DNA from: Populus alba
Taxonomy: Eukaryota > Streptophyta > Magnoliopsida > Malpighiales > Salicaceae
Reading direction: 5' to 3'
Length of the DNA stretch: 64,000 bases
Assembly (NCBI RefSeq): GCF_005239225.2
Contig: NC_133290.1
Coordinates: 12,036,204-12,100,203, forward strand
Below the pieces are notes generated by a model, which was not told the origin of the DNA, searched no databases, and saw nothing but the letters and a program-made list of their open reading frames with translations. The translations under genes and the position numbers were made by a program. Position 1 is the first letter of the stretch; each line of letters opens with the position of its first letter. Positions 10,966 to 23,817 of the stretch are shown one piece after another.

Positions 10966-13830
10966 ACCAGTAACCTCTTGAAACATGTGTGGTGGGGGAC
11001 TAGTCATATTTCACGTATTTTTCTTAGGTGCTTTACAGCTTTCATGTTACTTCAAAGAAAATAACAAAGGGATTGCAAATTAACACACGCTTGGGGCTTC
11101 ATAAGGTTAGCTTGTTGATGAACTCTCTACAAACACCCTGCAATGTTTAAATCTCTATAATTAGTTGCTCACTCGCAAGTTTTCGAATCACTGATTTAGG
11201 AGATAATTTATGTTTTCCCAATTCAGCTGCTCCGAATATGTTTAGATATTCCAGTGATTAGTTGCTCTACAGAACGTCAAGATCCATGAAAACATGCAAA
11301 CAAGAATCCCAAGCATCAAATCAATGACAAATTGGCCCTTCCAATTTTGTTCCCCGGTTGCCTGCCAGGGGTGCTAATTCAGTGCAGCTTCTTTTCTTTA
11401 CTTCGGTGTTTTTTTTTTAATGTTTTTTTTATGATTTGAATGTGTTAATAATGTTAATTTTTTTTTAAAAAAAAAAACATAGAAAACAGCATGCATTATT
11501 ATCTCAAAAAACGTAGATCTAGAAGGATAATTGACTAGCACCATCAGATTTGAGCGTGTAAGTTAATTCAAGCACCGTTTTCCTCCCATTATCGTATCTA
11601 AGCTTTTTCAAGGAAAAAGTGTAACCATTTTGTCTGGCATTCAAATGAAATTATAATTTTTTTTTAGGGGGAAAAAAAACATGTAGACGTAGCTTTTGCG
11701 AAACCATGGCGTGTGACAAAGAAATCTTCTTTCCCGCCGAACGTCTTGTTACAGAGAAGAAGCACATCAGAGAGTGCTGGTCAACAGTGTTCCAAAATGT
11801 CGAATTTCTCAAAATAAGAGAAAAAGGTTGACATAGCAAAGCAGGCACTCCTCTGGAACAGTTATGATGATCAAAAGTGAGCATTATCCTTTGCATGAAA
11901 TGGAGATATAAATCTAAAAAGTAGATAATCTTTTTTTCATCACATTGATTGATAGATCATGATCTTTTTCACTTCAATTATACAATACCCACCACTTTCG
12001 CCTTCGGTGTTTAAATTTTGAATCATGAGAAAGGGAGTGGTGTGGTTTCAAAAATCTGTGAATCTTTTCGCTAAAGGGGAGACGTTTTCATATGAATTAT
12101 GAATGGCCAATCTATAGGATTCTGGCTGGAAACTTTTGTAAAGGGCACCCTTCCTTTCTCACCATTTTTATGTGTTTTATATACAATCCAAAGCTTTCTC
12201 AAGGAAAATAAATCTCAAATGATTAGCCATGGGATTTTGGGAGTCTAGAGGGCCAGCCACGGGCAGGCATCTTGCTGATAGACGGGGGGGCGAGAGAGAG
12301 AGAGGGGGTGGAGGGTGGTGGTGGTGTGACTTGTGACACTTCTTTTACCATCATGGGGGTGGTCCATGCCAGTGAATATAACTATAGCCTTTGATCTTTA
12401 GCAATGATGACTCCTCTCCTCGCTATCTCTCAGCCCATAGGCTGGAGCAGTCTCACAAACTGGCGAGGGCATCATTCTTTCTCCATCTTTCTCTGTACAG
12501 AAATATAAAAAATGGTAGTGCCCTACATTTTTGAGCCAAGCTCAAAAAGATGTACAACTTTTGACATCTTCATCATAAGGCTGGCTCCCTCCATTCCCTC
12601 CTCGCTTGAAGCCATTCCCTCATTTGAAAAAGCATATATTCAAGTGCCCAATACTGGAAGAAGACAAACTTCCACATTTGCAGAACAATAGTATCTTATT
12701 CCAAAGTCCACATATCATGTCTTTCTAGGCTAAGTCTCATTCCTAAACTAAATATTATAAAGGAAAAGGGAAAGGAAAAGAAAGAGAGGAAGAAAAGGGG
12801 TTCTGGTTAGAGACCTAGCCCCAACGCACAGATCCAATCTTAGCTGCTTTTTGACTTATTTGCACCTCAATTTTGTAGCGTGGGTTATCCTAATTAACAC
12901 TAGCTAGGCATCTTTATATGTGTAGCACGTATCATGTTACTTCATCCCCATGTATAGGCATTTGTTGTCCAAAACCACAACTCCTAATCATCTAAGGTTT
13001 TGCTTTTATTGTCGTTTAGACGATGTTCCTCGACAAAACCGAGGTACAAAGAAAATAGAATGAGGCATACGTTGCTTTTATTGCTTTTCCCTTGTTCTTC
13101 TTCCCATGATTTCCAGTAGCTAAATACTACAGATTAGATAGAAGTAAAGTCTCTAAAGATCATGTAACAATTAAACGTCTTGTGGTGCGAAGAAAGAAGA
13201 GCCTTGAGATGGCGAAACAAGTTTATTAGGTCATGTCTTCATCATCGAACCTCATGAGCTTCATCCCCTCCATGTTTTCATACATGAATATTATCCCTAG
13301 TTAATGAGGCCATATCTCAATGTTTCACCTAACGAATCTTGCTTCATATAAATTGCATACACCTATTATTGACGTCATGTCGTTTTTAACATTAATTCAC
13401 CAGAAATCTTAATCGAGAGAAGTCCCATCAAAAAGGGTGTTTTTAGGAGCCTCGATTTGAAAACTCTTCAAATGTTTGGTGCTACTACACATCAAACCCC
13501 CCAAAAGCTATCAGTATGTGCGCGCATACAGTACTGAAATGAGTCGTGTAGATAGCACGCAAAGCTCTCTAGCACGCACATAAAATGGAAGAGGTGTGAG
13601 ACCAAAGGATTGCCTTTTGAATATCATCCCCTTCCATAATTAAATCATCTGTTTCATCTCCTAGTGTCGACTTTTGTACTGAAGGCCGTAGCTGTTTAGT
13701 CGTGTGATCGTTAACGGTATCCGGTAATAACATGAAAAATGCCTCTGAGATTTATATTATAGCGATTTTACAAAATCCATAGACATATTTAAATGAAAAA
13801 CTCTCTTTGGAGGTCAAGTCTTTTAGCATC

Positions 13831-14361
13831 TAGCTCAGTTTCTTACAACTTTTTAAACTTTTTTGTTTTACTTTTGATAATCAAACAAGTTTAAAGCATA
13901 GTTAAAACTTTAATCCTGTCAAACCCGGCACGTCCCTTATCTGGATGGTGTTGCAAGAGAATACAGTTCTATACTTGGCTTTTTATTTCCTTTTATTGTA
14001 CACTAGGGTTCAAATCCATAATTACAAAAGGATCGATGAATATGATATATATTTTAAAAACACTTTAGAGGGAAAAAAAAGGGAGCAAAATTCCAGGATC
14101 AAACGGTGACTTACTATTTGTTTCAACGACTTCTCCAATGGAGAAACTTTTAGAAGTAAAAACCAGTACTTGAACAGGAACTCCATTTACTGTGGTGCTT
14201 ATTTAAAATATAGCATTATGACTTGTCTGCCTTGGTGGGTCAGGAGTGATTTTCATGAAGTCCACATTTGTCTGCCACTACTGTCAAGTTATGAACTGCA
14301 AGCTAATAGTTACCATAAAGCAAAATGTCCCTTTTCATTGCCTCCAAATCAATTAACCTCC
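13831..14361 (+). repeat. 531-bp dispersed duplicate, copy 1 (mate at 50029)
   Basis: From TAGCTCAGTTTCTTACAAC to AATTAACCTCC this block matches 50029-50583 almost base for base in the same orientation. The main difference is a 24-bp segment absent here. Both copies carry the same short open frame (ATG at 14170), but with no recognisable product I treat the block as a mobile or duplicated non-coding segment. Confidence 0.8.
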
Positions 14362-14469
14362 TTGATTAGATTTAACCACAAGAGTTTAAGGTTATAAAGA
14401 GACATTTTACATCATTCGAAAACAAATTTTGATGCTACCCATGTAATAGTCTCACAATGATTAATGATA

Positions 14470-14645
14470 AAGGTACAGTTTTTTTATTTTTAAGCTTGGT
14501 ATATATCTTTTAAAATAATATTTGAAATTATGATAGTAGTTTTTTTAAAAAAAAATTATTAAAAAATATATCAAAATAATATTTGTTTTTATATATTATA
14601 AAATTTAAATAAAAAAATTAAGAATTTAAAGATAAAAACAAACAC
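14470..14645. repeat. AT-rich MITE-like family, copy 4
   Basis: Family core present, with a long A/T self-complementary centre near 14545-14570. Confidence 0.5.
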
Positions 14646-14649
14646 TAGT

Positions 14650-15297
14650 CATCGATTACAATGCAAGATTCTTACGGGGCTCTTGATTTCCTGCCATATG
14701 ATAAGCTAATTATAGTGAAAAAGGCATGCTAAGAATGGGAAAAATCTGGGAATCATTTCTTTGAAGCTCTTAAGATTTGGTAGTGGCCGTAAGGGTGCCT
14801 TGTAATGAGGAGATGCTTAATTGCAAACAAGAACTTGTAAATTGCAATTGAGTTTAACATGATTATGGCTTTTTTCTTAAGACAATAAAGGTGGGACTTG
14901 TATTTTTTTTTTTATTTTTTTTTATTGCAGGTAATAAAGGCAGAGTTGGGAGAAAAGAAAAGGGAAAATAGCACTGGAAACAAGACATTTTACCACAAAA
15001 TAGCAAAGGAAAGTAAAACTGTGAAATTCAAGCATGGAGAAATAAGAGAAACTTTATGATGAATATTGGGAGTGCTATTTGGATTAGATTTGTCTCCCAG
15101 CAAAGGCCACAGCAGGGCAAATAAGGTTCTTTGACGTTGATGAGAATGTGCATCCAACTAGAGACAAAGGGGTTTTGTGGGCCCTTCTCAAAGCCACCCG
15201 TCCTTTCTCTCATCATGCTTGCTCCCCATTCATCATGCCATTTCCCATACCCCATCCATATTCATGAAATCGTGGCCACTGAGTCAGCTTGCGAATT
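14650..15297. other. Gene-free stretch
   Basis: The 15030-15290 part has mixed composition and short ORFs of 62-75 codons on both strands. None resembles a known protein, and I regard them as chance. Confidence 0.5.
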
Positions 15298-15495
15298 CCT
15301 GTTTTTTTTTTATATATTTTAAAAAAAAATTAAAATTTTTTTATTTATTATTTTATTTAAAATGATATTTTTTTAGTATTTTTAAATAATTTTAATCCGT
15401 TAATATCAAAATAATATTTAAAAATTAAAAAAAATATATTATTTTAATAAATTTTTAAATAAAAAATAATTATAACCATATTTTTAAAAAAGACA
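15298..15495. repeat. AT-rich MITE-like family, copy 5
   Basis: Good match to the family, ending in AATAATTATAACCATATTTTT. Confidence 0.6.
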
Positions 15496-15734
15496 CTAGA
15501 AGCCATGCAATTCTTGGGTCCACTCTATCACCTTAGGGCTTAGCCTCCATGCCTAGATTTACACCCATACGGGCCTTTTGTTTTTTTTTATTCTTTCTAT
15601 TTTGTATTTAAATAATCTTGGTTTTTCATCTTGTTTAAGACTCTTTTTTGACAAAAACGTTAAGACTCTCCCTGTGATAAGTCAACTCTGAAAAAGTTAC
15701 AATTTAGATGGAGTTTGTGGCAAATGAATATTTT

Positions 15735-15920
15735 AGGATATATAAATATACAGTGATAGTTGTTTTTTAAAATAATTTTTTAATTAAAAATATATTTAAA
15801 AAATTATTTTTAATATTAGCATATTAAAATAATCAGAAAATATTAAAAAAATTAATTTAAAAAAATAAAAAAATTAATTTTTTTTTTCAAAAACACTTTT
15901 AAAATAAAATAAACAAGTTC
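15735..15920. repeat. AT-rich MITE-like family, copy 6
   Basis: Starts near GTGATAGTTGTTTTTTAAAA and ends in CAAAAACACTTTTAAAATA, two terminal phrases typical of the family. Confidence 0.6.
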
Positions 15921-16178
15921 TTAGTCAGTCATTACATGGCTATGGTTTTTTTAAAATGATGAATTCTTAAAAAGAAAAACATTAGTACTAAGGAATAAAT
16001 AAAGTAATTGATGGCATCAAATAAAGAAAACCTAAAAATACTTCATAAAGAATTGTCATAGGCTTTTAACCTAGAGAATTCATTGTTCAAGTCAATTTAT
16101 TTCTCAAGTTTCTGTTGTGGTCGTATTAATGAATTTAGTTTTATAAATATCATGCTAACTATTCCTAAGCTGTCATTG

Positions 16179-16215
<37 letters not shown>

Positions 16216-16929
16216 CCTAATCCTTACTTCATTTGATTAATGGGCTTCAAGACCAAATTGTGGAAAAACAAGCTTGAGGGCGTTCGGATTTTAGAAAGCG
16301 AACTTTGGGCCCTCGGATTGAAGATACTCTTAGAATCACCGACTCTTGGTGTTCTTATTTTTATTATTGTTCAAGCTAAGACAAAATGCAACTATCACCT
16401 GGATTTGTCATTACTTCAAATCATTTCAACGCGGGTTTAACAGAATGGACATGCTTAGTAAAACATAGGATATTACCTTTCAATTTTATTTTTTTTTAGT
16501 TTGAGCCTTCTCCTCTTTTCATATTTGTTGAGTACAACTATTTTTATTGTGTTTTTTTTATTTCATGATATTATATGACTTAGAATATGTTTGTTTAAGA
16601 GATATGCCCCGTGAAAAAACATGTATTGCATGTTTTTCAAAAGCGGAGCACCTCACAAGCAAAAAATCTATTAGTGTCACATTTATAACGTTTCCATTTA
16701 CATTTATGAAATTAAGTAATAAAAAATGTGACTTTTATTTTATTTTAATTAATTAGGTTAGTTTAGTTTTCTTTATTAATTCTATTTCCATTTATCATTT
16801 AATTCTCACCAAAATGAAAGAGTTATTGTGGGTTTCAAAAAAGAATATAGAGGTACTAACTAATTATATTATGATAAAAGAGACATATACAAAACAAAAT
16901 AAAGAGTTCATATATTGATGCAGGAGTTT

Positions 16930-17975
16930 TTTTTAAAAAAAAATATTTCTCTAAGTTAATTTGATTTTTTTTATTCTCTATGATCATGTTTTTCTAGTTT
17001 TTATTTATTTATTTATTTATTTATAGACAACAATTTTCATATTTTATTTTTCCCATTAATATTATTTTTTTTTCTTATTTTTTTTGTATATAGTCATGAT
17101 ATTATTGATATTTGATGGTCTTGACTTGTAAGAAACCTTGATATCATTTTCTCTCATCAACTATAGTTAGTATTAGAGACCAAACATTCTGAGTGATTTT
17201 GATTAGAGGTTCTAGAGAACATGTATCAGAGCTTATTGATTTCTAGCAATTACCTACCGCGTGATGTTGAATAACTTAGTTGAAAAAGATTATAGAACAT
17301 AACGTGCTCGTGTAGAAGAGAATAAAAAGGTTTTTTTTGAAAAAAAAGATATGTCATAACTAGGGTGTTGTTTTCATCAACGTCAGATGTTATTATTGAA
17401 AGTTTTGGATGTAAAGCTCGTGTTGAGATGACATGTACAAAGATGTTGGGTCGGGGATCTATGATGGGGAATCCCATATAAAATATTTATGTTAGAGACC
17501 TATGATGGAAAAGTCAGCACAAATATATTATGGATTCATGATGGCGTGACTCATACACAAATGGATGTTCATGGTAAAAAAATAATTTTTGACCGAGATC
17601 TAAACTTGAGGATGAATTCTTTGCAACTTAGGAAAATTGATGAAGGGGTTTTTAAGGGAAAATAAATATTTTTCATAATTAATTAATTTTAATGTTGTAT
17701 CATTATGTTTTTGTAATTTTTTTTCTCAATTGAAGATAATAGTTTTCCTATTTTATTTTTTCTATTCGGTATTATTAGAATTTTCTAGTTTTTTTTTCCT
17801 ATATAAATGATTGTAATAGTTTTATAACAAGTGCGACGTAAACGAATAAAATTAAATATTCTAAGAGTCTTCATATAATTATGATATTTTTAGTATTTAA
17901 AGGTTTTAACTTGCAACAAAATTCATTTTCTATCGCTTTCATGTGGTTAAGGACTCAATCAAATTTAAGGTATGT
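16930..17975 (+). mobile_element. TRIM-like or internally deleted LTR retroelement
   Basis: Two diverged direct repeats, about 16937-17175 and 17650-17945, each hold a TTTTCCTATTTTATTTTT-like phrase and, towards the end, TATTTAAAGGTTTTAACTTG-like text. Just after the first, ATGTATCAGAGCTTATTG at 17221-17238 matches the usual copia primer-binding site TGGTATCAGAGC (initiator tRNA-Met). Only about 420 bp separate the repeats, with no protein domain, and a purine tract (AAGGGAAAA) precedes the second. This is the layout of a terminal-repeat retrotransposon in miniature. Confidence 0.5.
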
Positions 17976-19350
17976 TTTTGAGAAGTTTTCAATATACTAA
18001 ATTTGGATAAATCTATTAAACATTAGTAGTTTAGAAGAGGCTTAAAAATGCATACTATCATATGATTAGAATGGCATGGTTGAGAATAATTTATAAATTG
18101 GGAACACGATTAAGACTTGAAAAATTCTATTTAGGACTTGGTTGAGACTAGCCAAATAGTCTAGTGACTAATTTGGAGTTTGCCTTTGTCTATAAGAGGA
18201 CAAGGACTATTTCAAGGCCTTTTCTTACAGGGATTTAGAGATAACTTGAGGTGGTTGTAATTACTACACTAGGAAATGTATCTCCACCCCCAAAAAAAAA
18301 AAAAAAAAAAATCTGAGTCCTAGCATGTCCTTTAATTTTAACTGTAGTAAAAGGATGGAATTAATCATAATGTGTATCTAGATTGAATTTTGAATGTCAT
18401 GATCACTAACCATCAAAACAAAAGCGAATAATTACTGGACAGAAAGATATAGTAATTCAAACGACAAGTAGCAATTTTATTGAATAAAAAACGGCTACCT
18501 TTTGCAAAAAGGGATGGGAAGAATAACTTGTAGAATTGGAAAAATACTCGGCATAATCAAGTAAAGATGTGATTACAAAGACTGGCTACACTTTCGGCGA
18601 GTCATTTCCAAGTAATTTTAATGCTCAAGAACAGGATCACGTTTTCCCAGCTTCAAGCATAGTAAAAATCATGCCAGCAATAATAAAAAGTAAAACATCA
18701 AAAAATAACCGTCTAGTAATTCATCTAGTAATAAGAATTTGTGATTAATAAATTTATTTCTTCTATAGTATTAAATTAAAGCTCTATGATTGTTAATATA
18801 ATAATCATTAAAAGCTTATATAATTATTAATTTTAAAATTTTTAGAATTAATCGAGGTATACACAAGCTAATCTGTACATTCCTATTAATTAATAAATAA
18901 ATAAACGTTAAAGAACCAACCGTTAATGTCAACTGCAACCATATAAGGAAGGGAAATGATTGCGGGATCCATTAGGTTTCTCAAGAAATATCTTTACGTT
19001 TTGAAGGTTTATAATAAAGGAAAGATTTGAATTCGGAAATTTGTAAAATGAAAGAAGATTTTAATTCCAAGTACATTTTGTTTTAGAGTATATTTTGAAA
19101 AAAATAATTATGTTTTCTTTCTGTTAGAGCTTTTGATTTATGTCTAGTATGTTGAATTTATTCAATCTGTAGGCAATTAGCAATTACTATTATTATTATT
19201 ATTATTATTATATTTTTAATCCAACTAGCTAGTATCTCTACGTCTTTAAAAAGAAACTTGACAGCAAATTTAGGCGGTGATACAAAGATTCATCATAAAC
19301 TTATGAAATTTCTTAAGGTGTTTTTTCAAAATGGGCATCATATTCAACAC
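17976..19350. other. Gene-free stretch
   Basis: No coding frame. It includes an A-run at 18290-18310, a SINE tail and an (ATT)n tract at about 19183-19211. Confidence 0.5.
18780..18905 (+). repeat. SINE 3' part
   Basis: AAAAGCTTATATAATTATTA, then GAATTAATCGAGGTATACACAAGC and a tail rich in AATAAATAAA match the 3' region of the SINE at 60346. The tRNA-like head is not preserved. Confidence 0.5.
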
Positions 19351-19359
19351 TATATATTC

Positions 19360-19650
19360 TGTCTCCCTTTCAAGTTGTTTTTAGAAAAATAGATATTGTT
19401 TTAGTTTTTTATTTAATATTATTATGCTTTTTTAAATTTTTTTCTATTTAAAATAAATACTTTTTCTAATTTATTTTTCATGTTTAACATTATTAGAGTT
19501 TTCTAATTCTTTCTATATAAGAGATTATAATAGTTTTTTTTACCAGTGAAGATTTAGATGAATAAAAATTAAATATTTTAATTATTATCTTATATGTTGT
19601 TCATCTTTAAAGATTTTGATACATAACAAACCACTTTATACGTTGGATCA
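19360..19650 (+). mobile_element. Solo LTR related to the TRIM-like element
   Basis: Similar to the second repeat at 17650-17945: TATTAGAGTTTTCTAATTC, the CTATATAAGAGATTATAATAG phrase and a GATGAATAAAAATTAAATAT stretch occur in the same order. No internal region is attached. Confidence 0.45.
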
Positions 19651-20527
19651 CCTCCCCCACTATGTATATAATTTGGATTCATTCTTAATTAGAAATTAAT
19701 ATTTGTAAGTTGTAAGAGAAAATAATTATCGATCGGTTTCAAGACTCTCGAATTCTAAAGCTACAGTGGGAATGAACTCATTTATCCATTATTATTTTAT
19801 TTTTATTTGCTAGTTTTGATATTTTTATTTCTTTTCTTTGTTCAAGGTAAATCACTAAAAAACATTCTTCGAGTCTTAAAAACCAATTATGTAGGAAGAT
19901 ATTTTAAAATTTACAAGTTATATCAAAATTAAAAAAAAATCAATTCTTATATTAAAAATAAATTCATAAAACAAAAAAACTTCACACAGAATGTTAGGAT
20001 TTCCATGCTTGCGATACTTTGCCAGAACATGTGGGTTTGATTATGGGCTTGTATCTCAGTTTTGAGGGCTTGATTAGGAGTTTGCTTGAAAAAAAAAAAT
20101 CCATTAATTTAAATGAGAGAAGTGGAAAAAAGTGTACGGATGAAAGTGAAGTATTAAGTATAAGGAAATATTAACTTGTGTCGACCTCTCTTCTTAATTT
20201 AATAATCTAAGTTATTTAAAGGTTTTGATAATGTGGTTAATCTTGAAAATTACATGAAAATTAAAATATCATTAATCAAGAAAAAAAGTATCTATTAAAA
20301 AAAAAGTCAGCGGTAGCATTAAGATTATTTGTAAGACAATATGGCACTCCACCTGCCTAAAAATTTGTATTTTGCAAATAATTTGTGAAAAAAATAAAAT
20401 ATATTAATTATACAATATATTGTATATGTAGGCAAGGCGCCAAGCTGGCGCATTCTATCTTCTCAAAACTTGAAAAAAATACACTGGACGGGTTAAAGAA
20501 AAATGAAAAGCAGCAAAAGTGTTGTTA

Positions 20528-20547
20528 TTTGGGCCATGTGGCCCAAA
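20528..20547. promoter_or_regulatory. Palindromic site II-like pair (unit A)
   Basis: TTTGGGCC-ATGT-GGCCCAAA is a perfect 8-bp inverted repeat of the TGGGCC core bound by plant TCP factors. Another palindrome, GCGCCA-AGC-TGGCGC, lies about 90 bp upstream. Both are unchanged in unit B at 24201-24220 and nearby. They sit about 1.2 kb before the transporter ATG, so control of that gene is only inferred. Confidence 0.4.
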
Positions 20548-20639
20548 CGGCAAGGCATGAAAAAAATTTATATACCATCAATTACAACCGTGGCTCTGCT
20601 TCCTAGTACAAAGAAGGATTCATAGCCCACCGTTTTTTT

Positions 20640-20810
20640 TTTAATTAATATGAACTTTTGAATCAACTAATATATATCTTAATAAATTGCACAAAATCTA
20701 AAATTAATAATTATATAAGCTTTCAGTAACTCTGAAAGAACTCAAATTTATAATTATTAAAAAATAAATTTAAATTCTGATCAATTAATTTTTTCATGGT
20801 TAATTTAATA
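20640..20810 (-). repeat. SINE tail, minus orientation (unit A)
   Basis: The reverse complement carries AAAGCTTATATAATTATTAA and the adjoining AT-rich text of the SINE 3' region at 18780. It is duplicated with the unit, with its partner near 24320-24480. Confidence 0.35.
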
Positions 20811-21779
20811 AATTATCTTCTTTTACCACCGAATAAGAAAACATTAAATAACTTGCCTCAATATGACTTCATTTTCTTTTTTTAAAGTATCTTAAAGCAT
20901 ACAAGCGAGGTAGGTATGTGACGCTCATTAAAAAGTAATTAAATTTGTAGATGAAAGCAACAATTTCTTAATCTCTATTTTCTCAAAAGATAAAGAATAG
21001 CTGTTGAAGACGACATCAATTTTGGCTGTGCTTTCCACTCGAGTTTGGTACGAGTTTTCTGCGCTTGAACAATATAGACTGTCTCCCACTCCTGTTCTCG
21101 TCCTGTCCTCTCGGAGCCACTATGAACGACTGCAGAATTTGATTGGATTGTAAGAAATAAAGTCTCTCTGTCTGTAGGGTGAAAATTCAGCATGTTTCTC
21201 ATTTATAATCCAGTCCAACTGCATTGAATTGATGAAATACGATGAATATATGATAAATCCGATGAACTATCGTCACAAATCGAAGAAATTTTCCTCCAAG
21301 AAATAGGGGAGGCATCCACGACTCCATTTATAAAATCAAGAGGCCAGCTATACAAAACAGATTGAATGTTTTTATAATGACATGATGTCTCTTCCCCATA
21401 ACACAAGCAACTTAAACTAATATGCAGCTTGTGCACGCCCTTTAAAGCACATGCACAACTTGTTGTTTGTCTTTGGATTCACTCGATGGATCTGATTGTT
21501 TTAATATTACAACCTGTGCACAACCCTTGCACTACATCACACCTACAACTAGCAACAACCAAGTTGCTCAACATCACAGAAGCTCTTTTCCACAACAGAC
21601 TTCAAGGGAAGTTTGCTGTTACATGTCCGAAAATCCCAGCTGTTGTCTGGTCAATCATAGGGACACAGGGCCATGTCCCTTTTTCTCTCATAGTACTTGC
21701 TAAAAAGGGAAAAGGAGACATCGGATGGTCTCTTTTCGGAAATAAAATAGAGGATCTTGCTTTGATAAAGACTTCGAAA

Positions 21780-22067
21780 ATGAAACAAGAGACACTCACA
21801 TTGGTACTGGTGAATTTTGCGGGGATTATGCAGAGAGCTGATGAGTCTTTGTTGCCAGGAGTGTATAAAGAAGTGGGTGCAGCTCTACATACAGACCCAA
21901 CTGGGCTGGGTTCACTCACTTTGTTTAGATCAGTAGTTCAGTCTTCTTTCTACCCATTAGCAGCTTACCTTGCTGTGCATCATAATCGTGCCCATGTCAT
22001 TGCTCTTGGTGCTTTTCTTTGGGCTGCTGCCACCTTCCTTGTTGCCATATCCTCTACTTTTTTACAG
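21780..22067 (+). pseudogene. Orphan first exon of a UNE2-like MFS transporter (copy A)
   Basis: Encodes 96 residues starting MKQETLTLVLVN and ending at STFLQ before a GT donor at 22068. This matches exon 1 of copies B and C and covers the first two or three membrane segments, including an FRS-AAYLAVHHNRAHVIALG stretch that corresponds to the loop 2-3 signature of the superfamily. Exons 2 and 3 are absent: the duplicated unit ends in intron 1 and unit B follows. It differs from copy B at only two residues. The open frame continues upstream to 21429, but I start at MKQETL because all three copies share it. Alone it cannot make a transporter, but its intact donor could splice to copy B exon 2. 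Confidence 0.8.
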
Positions 22068-22752
22068 GTTCCTCTTGATCTCTCTCTATCTCTTTATATG
22101 GAGATTTTTATTTGGCTCTTTTATCTTTCTTTTTTGAGTGACATTTTATAGTTGTTCTGGCTATCTTAGTTGCGATTCTAAGAAACCCATTTTGGTGTGC
22201 TTTAATGGTTACATGAGAAGAAACCCATTTTGCGATTCTCAGGTGAAATCTTACGTGCTTGTTTGGGAAAACGATGTAGCATTAGATTCGGAGACTCTTT
22301 CTTGTTGCATCACTTGCTAGCATCTCGTGATATTTTTTTAGGACATTGGATTTGTACAATTATTCCAATAAAGGATTGCCACTGTACGATATTTTCACTT
22401 CCTAGAATGTTGGAAAGTGGACAAATCATTCGATGGGTCACACATAATCCCAAATGGTTAATTTGGTGGCTCTATTGAGATTGCGATAGATTCATGTTTG
22501 ATAGCAGTACATAGAACAAAAAAATAAAAATAAAAATCAATTCTTATATTAAAAATAAATTCATAAAACAAAAAAACTTCACACAGAATGTTAAGATTTC
22601 CATGCTTGCGATACTTTGCCAGAACATGTGGGTTTGATTATGGGCTTGTATCTCAGTTTTGTGGGCTTGATTAGGAGTTTGCTTGAAAAAAAAATCCATT
22701 AATCTAAATGAGAGAAGTGGAAAAAAGTGTACGGATGAAAGTGAAGTATTAA

Positions 22753-23817
22753 TGGTGTTTTTGGTATTGCGGTTGCTGTTGTGGTTGTGGTTTTAAAAAA
22801 GTAGTTTTATAAAAAATACTTTTAGTTGAGGTTGGTTTGAAAAAATAAGTGTTTTGTTAAAACTGTGGTTGAAATTGAGGTTGAACAAAAAGTAGTTTAA
22901 CGTGTTTGGTTAAAAAAATGCTTTTCAAATTGAGGTTATAAAATAATTAATATATACACACACACACACACTAATATTAATGATTTTTAATTTAAATATT
23001 GTAGATTTAACTACTGTTATTACATCATGAAATAAATAATATTAATATCAAATATTTTTTATTATTTCATTAAACTATATTTAATGTCATTACATACGAA
23101 ATCTATCAAATAAGGACTATATTTTTCATGGTTTCTTAAGCGCGCAGCAACAAAAACTGATTTTTTTAATTTATATAGTGTTATTAAATAATAAAGATTG
23201 TGATATATTTATTATTGGAATTGCGATCAAATTCTATAAATACTACGTCATCATGTGATATTTTTCTAATTTATGTAGTGTTATTAAATAATATTAAATA
23301 CTAGTTTTTCGAGTAAAACACAATTTTTTTAAAAAAAATTACAATTTCATCACGTACAAAAGTTATTCGACAACTACAGTTTTCATGATTTTTTTAGCGT
23401 GCAATAAAATTAGGTAAAATATTATCATAAATAAAATTGAGATTACAGTACGAATAAATTTAATTCATCTTAAACTAATTTTAAAAAAAAAACAAAAAAA
23501 AATATTATTTACGATTAACTGCACTGATTTTTTGGAGGAAAAAATAAACTTTGCTCACTGATTTTTTAAAAATAAATAAATAAATAAACTTTTTATACTG
23601 ATTTAAAAAAAAAAAAAAAAAGACATGGTGAAAGTGGAGCATGGCTCCACTGTTAGTACCCACGAGAAGCAACAAAATGCTGCTTCTCAATTCCTGCGGC
23701 TGGCCAGCAGAAATAATGTGGACCCTACCAAGCAAAATCAATTTTGCTTGGTTACCAAACATTAAAATGTGTGACTGCGGGTGAACCTCACCCGTAGCCA
23801 CACTACCAAACAGCACC
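22753..23817. mobile_element. Non-autonomous PIF/Harbinger-type element
   Basis: A 1065-bp insertion is defined by comparison with unit A, which has the empty site at 20155-20157. TAA is duplicated on both sides (22750-22752 and 23818-23820). The ends form imperfect inverted repeats: the left reads GGTGTTTTTGGTATTGCGG and the right, reversed, GGTGCTGTTTGGTAGTGTGG. A three-base TWA target and a GGxxCTGTTTGGT-like terminus are hallmarks of PIF/Harbinger and Tourist elements. No transposase is encoded; the only long frame (minus strand, 103 codons) has no recognisable domain. A (CA)n tract lies at about 22955-22971. Confidence 0.85.

Larger units (their letters stand above)
9926..13830. other. 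3.9-kb gene-free stretch
   Basis: No frame on either strand looks coding. The segment 11070-13700 has more balanced base composition than its surroundings and a GA/GGT-rich patch at 12285-12340, so an unrecognised non-coding transcript is possible. I looked for the mature sequences of common conserved plant microRNAs and saw none. A poly(A)-tailed insert and one repeat copy inside it are listed separately. Confidence 0.45.
19931..22516 (+). repeat. Tandem segmental duplication, unit A
   Basis: This 2.6-kb unit (upstream region, first exon and about 0.45 kb of intron 1 of a transporter gene) is repeated directly as 22517-26290. Both units end at CAGTACATAGAA. Base identity is high throughout, so the event looks recent compared with the other repeats. 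Confidence 0.9.

Noticed and set aside
12240..12660. A conserved microRNA precursor in the balanced-composition DNA
   Set aside because: No mature sequence of the common conserved plant families was recognised and no long stem was visible by eye.
15028..15322. Overlapping ORFs of 62-75 codons on both strands
   Set aside because: No start context, domain or splice pattern supports any of them.
20385..20606. 73-codon ORF identical in both duplicated units
   Set aside because: Its identity follows from the recent duplication. It overlaps palindromic promoter-like motifs and resembles no protein.
21429..21779. In-frame upstream extension of the transporter first exon
   Set aside because: Copy C has unrelated sequence before MKQETL, and A and B differ there at many residues, so it is probably leader.
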